A stretch of 38,199 nt of DNA. It comes from Ophiothrix spiculata. Its lineage: Eukaryota > Echinodermata > Ophiuroidea > Amphilepidida > Ophiotrichidae. A program made the position numbers and the translations under genes. The DNA is taken from NCBI GenBank assembly GCA_000969725.1, contig JXSR01S003747.1, one strand, 5' to 3'. How positions within the stretch are numbered: the stretch's first letter is position 1; each line of letters starts with the position of its first letter. Below, in pieces: positions 1-11,100 of this stretch. The notes beneath the pieces were generated by a model. The model ran no database searches. It was not told the origin of the DNA and was given only the letters and a program-made list of their open reading frames with translations.

Positions 1-279
1 ATGGCAAAAATATAAATAAAACACTCAACAGCCTTTAATGTGACCTTCTTACAGAGACTGACTGCACAAAAGAGAGAAACTTCCATTGCCCAATTTTGGG
101 ACAAGATCATCAAAGATTTTTAATAATGAATTAATTTTGAGAGAATTTAAAGTAGCCTTTATTTAATGTAAATGTCACAAGGAAGAACAATACGAATTTC
201 AACCAATTGCAAGAGTAACTTTTTGGTGCGCTTCATGACGATACTTTACGGTACACAAATCCCAATGTTTACATACGAT

Positions 280-318
280 CAGCTGTTAATCAGCTGATTG
301 GCTCAACCAATGACGTCA
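280..318. promoter_or_regulatory. CCAAT / inverted CCAAT / CRE cluster
   Basis: Within 39 bases there are two CAGCTG E-box palindromes (280-285 and 291-296), an ATTGG (297-301), a CCAAT (307-311) and a perfect TGACGTCA CRE palindrome (311-318). Paired opposite CCAAT boxes next to a CRE are typical of animal promoters, often bidirectional ones. Position inside an intron would make it an internal promoter or enhancer. It could also be chance or part of a repeat; I see no TATA box or transcript evidence. Confidence 0.3.
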
Positions 319-1616
319 CGACTAGTCACGAAACGAATACAAATAAATCACTGACGCTTCACGAACGTTCGTCAGCAAATAGTCTTGCAAAGATGGGTTA
401 AAATTAATATCGATCATAAATTGAAGGACCTTTATTTTTGCTTTCCTTGTGATTCTAAGTTTCGGGACTTCCAGCTCAACTCTCAACATTTTCGGGACAC
501 AAGAAGGGAAGAATGCTGTATTGGCCTAAATTACAAAAGAACACTTTGAATTTCAAACATCGTGCATCACAAAACTGGTCAATTCTCCGACTCAAGCACG
601 ATCTCAAATTTACGCGAAGATCAGCCTAATTTGATAATTTAGAACAACGAACGAGCAATATAAAACAAGCACCAAAAGTATCAAACTATGCACAAAATAT
701 TTACACATTCTTCAATTCTTGAGAAAGCCTGGAGAGTCAGACTAATTGTCGCGATTTTTAAAGGAACATATCCTACGACTTTCATCCGATGTCACAACTT
801 TAAATTTTCACCCACGGGTTTCCATCAAGAATAAACTCAATAAAATCTGAAGGCTTCCAAATAGAATTATACCACCATCACTCCCAGACTGATACTACCT
901 GGAATACGCTGTAAAAAAGACATGAACAAAATGATGGCCTAGCTTAGGCTCACCCACACAGGGCTCGCCTAAGCTTAAGCACCGCTTCACATACACACGT
1001 CTGTACCTTTCGAGAAGTTGAGCTGAAGTGACGAATTCTTTTTGTTATTCGCGTAAGAAAGCAATAACAATGCGTACTAACGCAATAACAACGCGAAACC
1101 TGACTGGCTACTCAGTGCGACGCACTGCCGAAAAGACCGTTTTCATTGGGCAATAAAAGTTATAGTATTCCTAGAATATAATCAAATCTGATCATATTTC
1201 AAAACACAATAAATTCGGACCAAAACTTATTATAAAACCTTTCAAAACGAATAATTTACAAAAACAAATATATTTATAAAATCTGGAAGGAAGCAGCTTT
1301 CTTTTGATACTAAACTCATGAGTAAAAACGATTCACTTCAATTTTACGTAAGATTCTGAAGTTTAGAGAAATGTACTGTACACACACTGGTGTTATGGAA
1401 ATGGCGATTTTGACACATAAACATCAACACAAAAATCAAAATATTCCAACAAATATCGTAATCTGAACATCCATCATTACTGACATAACTGTTAAATATC
1501 TTCTGAACATAAATCATGAAATTCTTGCGGAGCTCAGCTAAAATGGCTGAGATACAAGCCAGAATTCAAGCCATTGCAACATTGATTTCTACGGCTAAAC
1601 TTTGACGGCAATCAAG

Positions 1617-1655
1617 ACTCATGAAGGTCGCAACATGACTGATGTCAACAAAGAG
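1617..1655 (+). CDS. LRRK2: Possible 39-nt kinase exon ending in the alpha-C glutamate
   Basis: The first secure exon starts with V just after the position of the conserved alpha-C glutamate (human LRRK2 E1920), so the preceding exon should end with a Glu codon in phase 0. At 1653-1655 a GAG is followed directly by GTAATT, a good donor. Read in frame back to the AG at 1615-1616 this gives THEGRNMTDVNKE, which would join to VTVLRHL. Human LRRK2 has RQE before LVVLCHL here. Further upstream the frame hits TAA, so any exon must start between there and the ATG. The acceptor has a poor pyrimidine tract. Short length and weak acceptor keep this tentative. Confidence 0.38.
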
Positions 1656-1937
1656 GTAATTACTTAATTTCAGAAGATATTCAGAGTCACTGAGATATAT
1701 CATTAAATTCAGTAAACTTTGGTCTATAAAATATGAAATTCTGAGTTAAAAAGAACAGTGAATATTCTTGAATTTTGCTTAAGCTTACTGACCAAAATTA
1801 TGCATTGACTGATACAAAATACACTAGTCCTGTGCCTGATTCTAAGGCTCCTTCCATTTCAGTATTGATCTTTCTGTAAATGTGAATCTCAATTCCAACT
1901 TATGGTGATCTCCAAATATGATTTCTTATATTTTTAG

Positions 1938-2114
1938 GTGACTGTTCTGCGACACCTACGGCATCCTAGCCTGGTGTCAATGGAGGGTGTCAGCTTGACA
2001 CCCACACGTATCCTTGTGATGGAATTAGCTCCTCATGGGTCTTTGGCTTCATTACTTAATGAAAACTCACAGAGGCTTAGGAACAGACCACTTCAGCACA
2101 AGATTGCCGTGCAG
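1938..2114 (+). CDS. LRRK2: LRRK2-like exon a: kinase alpha-C to alpha-E
   Basis: This exon is 59 codons with phase 0 at both ends; acceptor TTTTTAG, donor GTGAGC. It reads from VTVLRHLRHPSL through ILVMELAPHGSLASLL to LQHKIAVQ. This matches the stretch of human LRRK2 from LVVLCHLHHPSL through LVMELASKGSL, covering the end of alpha-C, beta-4 and beta-5, the hinge (MELAP) and alpha-D/alpha-E. The hinge methionine and glutamate are kept. The exon begins one residue after the alpha-C glutamate. Confidence 0.92.
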
Positions 2115-5100
2115 GTGAGCTTCAAAGATGTTTTGATTTTTTTCACAGACTTTGCAGTAACAAGGGAGTATGAAACATGATGAAAAGTGTCGCATAGCAT
2201 GGGCCAATAACTACAGTGAATAATTTTGTTTTCTCAAGCTTCAGCACTCTTTAAATCATATCTATATTTCAGCTCTTTAATCACCAATATATTGAGAGTT
2301 TATGTGGTTAAATGGAATAAATCAGGACTGGAGACCGCTATGGCCAACAGGGTCCCTCAACAGGAAATTTAATCTCATTTGTGGACTAGAATGCATTGGG
2401 GAGCTGTTCGGGAATATCACATTCTAAGAACCCATAGGCTTGAGCTGATCTGTTTCAGTATGAATTAATTGCTTTTAATCTAGAATAAGGTGAAAACCGA
2501 TGTGATGACTTCCATTAAAATGCTTCCTTGTGTCGTTTCATTGGGGTTATCAGCCTTGAATGTGATGGTCCTCGACCCACTCCTCTGCGTTGAGGCAGCA
2601 CTGTGTATCCTTTTGACAAAACAACAATATCATTTTATTAGTTTAGAAATATTACGATGTTATAAAACCCTCCTTTTTTTATTAAATATTCAAACTGAAT
2701 TAGAAATGAATTTCATCCCATTCCTTTGTAATTACCAATAATTTATCTTTGTTTACAGGTATCAGAAGGCCTATGTTTTCTGCACAAAAACAAAATTGTG
2801 TACCGAGATCTGAAGCCTGATAACATCCTCATCTTCTCCCTGTCACTCAACTTTGCCGTGAGTATTATGTCATTTTACTGTTTATTGTTATACTATTATT
2901 GAAGATTTAGATACCATCAGATTGGGGTGAATGTGTGACTAACTTTGTTCATATATAGAGGGAACGTTGTATGCTCAGGGCTCGTTTTATTTGCAAAAGA
3001 TGTTTTTAATAACATGGTCCTTGTAATCTAAATTTTGCTTGTATAGAGAACCTGTGTTAGATTTATAAATATTTGAAGGAGAGTGTATGGTTAACAGAAC
3101 TCTAATAAATCGCAAACTCATAATTGTACTGGACTATTGCATCTTGTCTGCAATCAGTGTGGAGGAATAAAGACTGGGTATTACAGTCCTATTTTTATTT
3201 CTATCATGCGAGGGTGGCTTTAAAAATATGCAGACGCATCTGATGCAGAGTTGTTGACTTACGATGAACAACTCTGTAGCGTGTTTGAATGCCTTTCACC
3301 AACAAAATTCTTCCTGAATATGTATGAATTATGGGTGGTTTTTTTTTGCTAAAATAGAGAACCCGTTTTAGATTGGACAGGGTGAACATTTTGTCAACTT
3401 TATATTGTATGAATTAAATTCTAAATGTTTTCAATTTAACAGATACTCATCTTCATAAACATATTTAGCAGAATCTGAAGCAAAATGCTAGTTTTTAAAT
3501 GTTTGTTGCTTTGTCATTTTGAACTGTTCCCAAGCGCTAGTCCTTGCACGTTCTCATGTTCCTGATGCACGATGAACAGTGTACTGACTTACATGTACTG
3601 CATAAATGCACCTATGTGTACGCTGTGCCGTGCGTAACATGCTTATTTGAATATCAACTGTGGATTCGTCACACATCAACAACACTCACGTACAAGAAGA
3701 TATGGTACGTGAGTTGTTGAAATGAATGTAACAGTCTTGGACTATGCTAATAAAATCACACTTCTTTTAGACATAAAACTATGTGTTGGATATCACATGT
3801 ATGGTAAAAAGTCACAGTTCATGTCATCAAACCAACTAAACTGTTTTGAAATACAAAGAGTGGAATGAATGCAGCTTACTGGAAGAAAATGACTTCATAT
3901 ATCTTGGGTTATAACTGTTATAAGTTAGAGTGCCACGGAAAACATAAAAAAAGTGAGAGGCACTGGCATATTAGGCCCTAAGCATGCATCAAGTTAATAT
4001 GGACATCCAGTCTCCCAGACACTTAGGAGTTAGTGTATTGGAACCCTTTATTGAAAAGTATGCTATATTCAGTTAAAGCCACTAGTAGTAAAGAATGAAA
4101 TCTTTGCTTCCGATTGGTCAATTGAGGCTGTTCAATGTTACTCTATAGCGTGAAACTTTACTGATAGAGTTGAATGAGGAGGTCTCCTCTCTGTAGCTAA
4201 ATTACTTTTTGATTTAACTTTTTTCTTTTGATGTTGTTCAACTTAATTTAAGAAGAAATGCGTATCTCAGAGCAGAAATATTAAATATTTGGGCAATGTT
4301 AGAGTACTCCATAGTCATACCATAGAATAACTATGTCAAACTCAACAACTGCATCCGGTAGAATATGGTTTAAAGCAATACTATAAAATGTTAAAATGAA
4401 GCGCCCCCTGTCACCCATGACTTTTTTTTAGTTTGTTTTTGGTAGATATTAATACCCTCCAAACGATTTGGCTTAAATACGCTTACTTTTTCTATTACGG
4501 CCATTTGTTGAATTAAATTTGGGATCCCGAATTTAATTCAACGTGTATTATTATAGGAAATCATGCATGTTATTTTTATCCATTTTTCTGTTGCAAAACA
4601 AGTTTTCGACAAAATACACTTGAAAACACTTTTAGATATTCACATTCCTCCATTTTGCCTGTTTTTACTCAAAGCCATTATAGTATTGTTTTAATTACAA
4701 AACCAGGAAAGCCTTACTGGTGCTAAACCAGAATATTACTATTAACTTTTAAACGTGAGCTGGAAAGCTTATATGATGAATAAAGAGCTCTCTGGTGAAC
4801 ACCCCACATGTAACTACCAAAATGAAATCAGAAGACTCAGATTGCAGGACATTGTATGAACCTTTTAAAACGTGTGTTGTGTCAAACTTTGCAAAATTAT
4901 AACCTTCTCAAGGGAGAAGAAATGATGCAAAATTACACTGTATATGAGACAAAGAAAGTTGAGATATACAGACTCCAATATGGAGAGTTATTATCAATAC
5001 CTGTAAGCAAGAACCAGATTAAATTAGGTATTCAAACATGCTACAGCGTTGTTCATCGCTTATCAACAATGATGCATCCATGCGTCTGCGTATTTTTTAT

Positions 5101-8100
5101 CGCGCGAGGGTGGCTTTAGCCACCCGAATGTGATAAAAATACGCCGACGCATCGGATGCAGAGTTGTTGATTAGCGATGAACAACTCTGTAGCATGTTTG
5201 AATATCTTTCAACAACGAAAATCTACCTGAAAACGTATGAATTAAAATCTAAATGTTTTCAATTTAACAGATACTCATCTCAATAAAAATACTTTGAAGA
5301 ATCTGAAGCAAAATGCTAGTTTTTAAATGATTATTGCTGTGTCCTTTTCAACTGTTCCCAAGCGCCAGTCTTTGCACGTACTCAAGTTCCCAACGCGCGA
5401 TGAACAGTTCGCCGTTTAATGTGCACTGCGTAAACGCACCTCCGTGTACACTATGCCGTGCGTGACACGCTTATTTGAATATCAACTGTGGATTCATCAC
5501 TAATCAACAACGGCGCGCTCCCGTATAAGAAGATACGGTGAGTTGTTGAATAGGAGATCACATCACAGACTTTCGATGTCAGAAACTTAAGTGGAAATTT
5601 CTAATTTGTAAATAATATTGTGTAATTTTATTGAATTTTTTTAAAATGAAAACCATTTTATGCAAATTCTGATGTGATTTGTGATAATATGTTATAACTC
5701 ACCCTGAAAAGGGGGCCTTTACGACAGAACACTTTTCAACAAACTGGTGAAAATAGACAGCAAAATATAAAGAAAATAATAAGAATTTCCAGCAAATTTA
5801 TTTTTCTGTTGCAAAATTTGATCACCTTGATCAATTTCAACAATAAAAGTGTCATTTTAACCCTTACCCTCCTACGTACTACAAAGTACTACAGTAAGAA
5901 ATCAAGAATTAGCCTAAGTCCGAATACGTCACAGACGGCGGATATAAATGGTCAGGAAATTGCTGCCCGGGCAGGCCACGCTTGGTGGCTTGGCATAGCT
6001 GGACATTGGAACGGGATAGCGGGGGTTGGGGGTTCGAATCCCAGGGGGAACCGGGGGAACCCGAAATTTTTTCATGACGTATTTGGACTAAGACTGTATT
6101 TAAGCGTGCGAGAGTAAGGGTTAAGCTTAGAAAATGCTGTAACGGATGAAATAATAAAATCAAAATTGATATCATCTTTAAAGCGCCAACCCAGACCCCC
6201 CCCCCCCCCCCCCTTTTGGGGTGAGCCATCACATATATATGAATAATAAAAACAACAACTAATACTGTTGATTGGTCTATTTGAAAGGGTACCAGTTTGA
6301 AAGTGTGATGGTTGACATTACACTAAGAAGGTGGCTATATTAAATACATAGATAGAAGTGCCACTGCCAGTAGGGTTAGTGCGGATCCTTGAAAGTCCTT
6401 AAAAGTCCTTCAATTTTATTTTGCAATTTCCAGGCCTTGAAAGTCCTTGAAAAACTGACTTTATCAACAAAAGTCCTTGAAAGTCCTGGAATTTTTGAAT
6501 GTCAAAAATGTTAAAAATTAATGTCAAAAGAATTTACCATGCAATTATTTTTATCCAAAAATAAGCGAAAACACATTTATTTTATTTGTTGACACATATT
6601 CCGCCAGCCGCCGCTGGTAAGGGGAAAAGTCCTTGAAAGTCCTTGAATTCTTCTTGGGAAAGTCCTTGAATTTTGTCAGTGAGAAAATGTACTAACCCTG
6701 ACTGTGGTTAAATGTGTAGGTTCCTATTTTAACATGTGTATATCTATTTTTAACTGATTGACCTTGACCTCTAAAATGCCTTTTGGGTGGTCTCACCCTC
6801 AGTTTGCTACTTGTTTACTCTTCAGAGGCAAAACAAAGCATGCACCCTGGGGATGAGGCTGTTATGAAAATACATAAGAAATGGAAAATAGGTATACCAT
6901 TTAACTTTACACTTTTTGCTATATCTCCAAAACCATTTGGAACTTGGAGGTGACATTTTGGATTTACAATCAGAAAAATATGGGCTTTAATTTGGCATCA
7001 AAAAATGCAATACTTCCGGTTGAGCCCTGGTGATGAGAATGTGATCGGAACCTACACCTTTAACTAATAAGGGTGGGGTTTCATTTGTTTTCCTTGTAAA
7101 GTGATCAATTTACATTTGCAACTGTTTTATATAAAATTTGGGAATACATATCAGCATGTCCTGTACAGTCAAATGAGAGAGTTGTTCTACAGAGCCACTC
7201 ACCCACTAACGGTTTGTGTCAATCAAAAATATCTCCATTTAATTGATATACAAGATATGTTGAACATTTTTATTAATATGATGGGTCAGAATTATTATCA
7301 TTATAAATATTTTCAGCATAAAAAGGTGCATTGGTTAAAAAGGACAAGGTATGAGTTCTATTGCAACTGTTTAGTATCCTTGCTACAGCCAATTGGCCAT
7401 ATTTTTAAAAACTGTTTTGAACAATTACATTAAAAAATCGCTATTTAGTTACAATTTACCATGGGTTAGTATATTCCCACAGCCTATTTTGTGGCAAATT
7501 GGGATAATTGCCCTTGCCCTTACCTTAATTATTTTTATTTGAGTTTGTCTAATAACCATGACCGGAAATTGTCACAGGTCAAATATTGTAAACTTATTAA
7601 AATATTGTAGTGCATGTATAATATGTGACTGTCCCTCACAAGCAAGCTGTAAAGTAAGTCTCTTGTTTTTACAATAACATTGTGCATAGACCATATATGG
7701 ATTAAAAGGATGAACTTTAATCAAATTATGGTTTGTCTAAGATTTTCATGGAATATTTAAGTGAAACTATGATAAATGTTTCAACAATTAGTAAACCATT
7801 TGTTTTTCCCTTGATATTTTGTGTTTTCACTCAGTTTCTTAAAATGAAACTTTGCAAGTGTTTTGAAGAAAACATTCATATTGCGAATCTCAAAAAATGA
7901 TTTTGCAAAATTATGATATTTGCATTTATCACTCAGTTTATTAAAATACAACAATTCATTGATTAATTGTTAAAAAGAACATTTTTGTATTTAATGAAAT
8001 TTCAAAGTTCGATGTGATACCGAATCCTCCATATGATACAAAAAAAGTCATATCATACAGCTCTTTCACCAGTCCAACTTATTGTATTGCTTTTGGAACA

Positions 8101-11100
8101 TACAGCTGTATTATAAAGCATGCATGGTTGTTTTGCTTGGGAGACTACAAGTGGATGAAAATGACTTGCTAATGATAACACTATTATTTGAAATATGTAC
8201 GAGCCGACAACTGGACCCTTTTGCCGCGGCGGTACACATATATATATAAGTCTCTGAGTGCCAAATTTGTTACCCCCTTTTTGTTTTCTTGCAATATAAA
8301 AAATATTAATGGTTTGGGTTTGTATCACACTCAGATTTCAGGCTCTTGTGATATGGACTCAATATATTAAAGGAGCCTGGTGCGATTGCCTCAACTTTTT
8401 TTCAAACTTTTCGAGATTTTGGTACCAACATGTTGCTCATATTTTTCTTACAACCAATGTGAAATTTCACGGCTGAGTTATGTTCGGTTTTGGAGATATA
8501 TATGAAAATGTGTTTAATTATGGTAACCATAATTAATTTTACATAGTAATGTATAGGCGGCTCTGAAATACAAATTTGCCCATAAAATCAAAACGGTTTG
8601 ACCGATTCAGCTGAAATTTGAAATTTAGACCTTTCATATGACATTGAAAACTAAAATTTGCAAAATCAGACCAAGCTCCTTTAATACTTTCTCTTACTGG
8701 ATGAACATACAGGATAACTAGTAGTATTGTCACCTGTAGGACAAAATAAAGCTTGCTGGTTTTCAGCTCTTTGGTGATGGACGGTCACATATCTGTTCGC
8801 AGGCCTGTCAGTATAACCTATTTCTGATGTCATAGTGATTAGAAAATTATTGATGTGCAGCCAGATATATCAGGCCATGTGAGTTTATATTTTAAAAAGA
8901 AGTACCCCACCATAGTGCTGAAAATGCTCTACTTTGATGTGAAAATATAAAGCACTCCTTATAACCACCACGCACATCAGCGGGGATGATTTAAATCATT
9001 TGGGGGAAAAACAATCAATGTTTGAGTCAATATGGAGTTTCTGCATTAATTAGATGCATGTACTTTCAAATATTGAATACATTTACTTACCAAACAAAAT
9101 AAAGTTACACACAAAAACCAATATGTAAGGGAAAATAACAACTATGGAATTACTATATAAACAAGACAAGCTCAAATACTAACTGTATTATTTGCACAAG
9201 TGATTTGATTTTTGGAAACATTAGTATTTTTACATCATTTGATATTGTTATTTAAAAAAAAAGAGTTTTGAATGAGAGAATTTCTTAAAGTTAATTGACA
9301 CAAGCCCTGGGTAGAATTATGTGTTTTTGTGCATGTTTAGTCAAATAAGTTTTCTTGGAAATGGATTATTATGCTGTTTGTGCACATAAGAACCAAGATT
9401 TAAGTAACATGTATCATACACATAAATTACCGTATTGTTTCTATTAATCGCTCATTTTCTATTAAACGCCCACCCCAAAAAATTTCAAAGAGAAGTATTA
9501 AAAAACATTAAATTTTGTAGCACTTTCGTGTATCATTAAACTTTAACCAACAATTGTTAGTAATAGGAAACAGTACCAATGAGGTTGCGATCTCGGAAAT
9601 GATGAAAAATTGTCAGTACTTCCGGGTTATCGGGGGCCATATAACAGTAAGTTGCCGTAATTGTTAAGCTTACTTAGCGATTTTGTGCAAATTTTGATGT
9701 TGAAAATTGGTCTCTAATAATCGCCCACCCCTCATGAAATGTTGCCGCTCAGTGGGCGATTATTAGGAACAATACGGTATCATATTTTGAAAATTGAAAT
9801 CCAATATCTGTGTAAAAATTAAACAAGTAAAAGGGTTATGAATTATCTTATCGAAAAATACTGGTGATTTTGAGTGCGCTATGCGTCCCAGATTTGTAAT
9901 TCCACTCGGCCTATGCACACTTTACAGGTGTTCACTGACCACTGTGGCCCAAGTAAGCTCCATTTCACACCAAGCATCATTTCAGGTTCTGCGGCAACAT
10001 CAAGGGGTGCTAAACCTTGATCAGCCCACATACGCACCATCGCTGCCTGGATCAGCTCCTCGAGTTTCGTATGGGTTTCCATAAGACAATTAGCAGTTAG
10101 TTCCTTGTCCAAGGGAAAGGGTTCGAACTTGGGACTTCCTCAGAACCGCAAGCTATCGTCTTACGGATTGAGCTAACTTGACTGCTTGACAAGCAGGCAG
10201 TAAAAACATGAGTGTGCCCTCTTGTGACTAGTCAAGGCTGATTTATTTTGGTGTTTCAGTTGGAATCATTTGAAATATTCGAGTCACCTTGGTATTTGCA
10301 CTCAAAATATTTGGGTCTTGGGTGTGCTGCACTTGACCTCTTTGTTGATGTGTAATCAGGTGTACTCAAGTGTGAAATCATTGTGACGTAAATGGCGCAA
10401 CTAGGGTGTCAATAAACTTCTTACTATTACTACGAGTCTGTTGCTTGCTCTGTATCTATGACAATTCATATACACAGTGACCTGTCAAGGGTGTGTGTTC
10501 AATTCAAACCACTCAATAGTTTGCTAGTAAGGAGAAAAAGCTTGTTTAATCAAGTTGAACATGCCATGTTTATATTTCATTTCAGGACAAAAAGTGTAAA
10601 TTCAAATTGTACTTTCTTTTTCTAACATTCAGGACCAGTATGACAATCAGTGTCAACAATAAATGTTTAAAGACTAACCTTGTTCTTCCCAAACTCTACA
10701 CATACTGACTTTGATCAACGTTGTTGGAATGCTATAATCCAAGCATGAAATATCTTTGAAAGTGTTAATTTTCTAATCACTTGAACCATTTTGTTAAAAG
10801 TTATCTTTTATTTTGATTTCATTCAATTTCTTGTTACATATAGACGCTAGGCTATTCACTTCTATATACAATTGGTATTTAATGGTAGGACTTCATATGT
10901 CATTGTATACTTAAAGATCCTTCAAACCAAAGACCCTGTTCATGTCAAGGATTTTATTCTCCTTAAACTTTGTTCTTGGTTTAATCATGGTTTAACTTAA
11001 AATTTTCAAATACTAGTTAGTTGGTTATAGTTTCCTGTAAAAGTCCTTCAAACCATTATATCTAGACATGACACCCTTCAGTCAAGGACTTATATCATGG

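Larger units (their letters stand above)
1..1937 (+). other. Upstream intron of the LRRK2-like gene (partial)
   Basis: This is non-coding sequence ending in an acceptor (TTTTTAG at 1931-1937) before the first secure exon. It is AT-rich, with two patches richer in CpG (about 290-380 and 1020-1135). I see no kinase N-lobe exon carrying the beta-3 VAVK motif, so that exon must lie before the window. A possible small exon (1617-1655) and a CCAAT/CRE cluster (280-318) are listed separately. Confidence 0.7.
5687..6236. mobile_element. MITE family C copy 1, carrying a nested insertion
   Basis: The outer element aligns with the complete 260-bp copy at 36063-36322 once the segment 5861-6124 is removed. 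Ends are inverted: ATATGTTATAACTCACCC on the left and GTGAGCCATCACATAT on the right. A run of C occupies 6197-6213. Terminal ATAT makes a TA target possible (Tc1/mariner type), which is not proven. Confidence 0.75.

Noticed and set aside
6031..6042. B box as a sign of a free tRNA gene
   Set aside because: Flanking arms do not pair into acceptor or anticodon stems; it sits inside a MITE.
5909..6232. 107-codon minus-strand frame and overlapping plus-strand frame
   Set aside because: Both fall across the nested MITEs and a C run; the sequence is explained by the transposons.
7101..7433. 110-codon plus-strand frame inside the 8.7-kb intron
   Set aside because: AT-rich codon use, no motif, no splice or promoter context; length is within chance for this composition.
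9879..10112. 77-codon minus-strand frame with a protein-like composition
   Set aside because: It overlaps the body of a tRNA-headed SINE-like sequence; I recognise no protein family.
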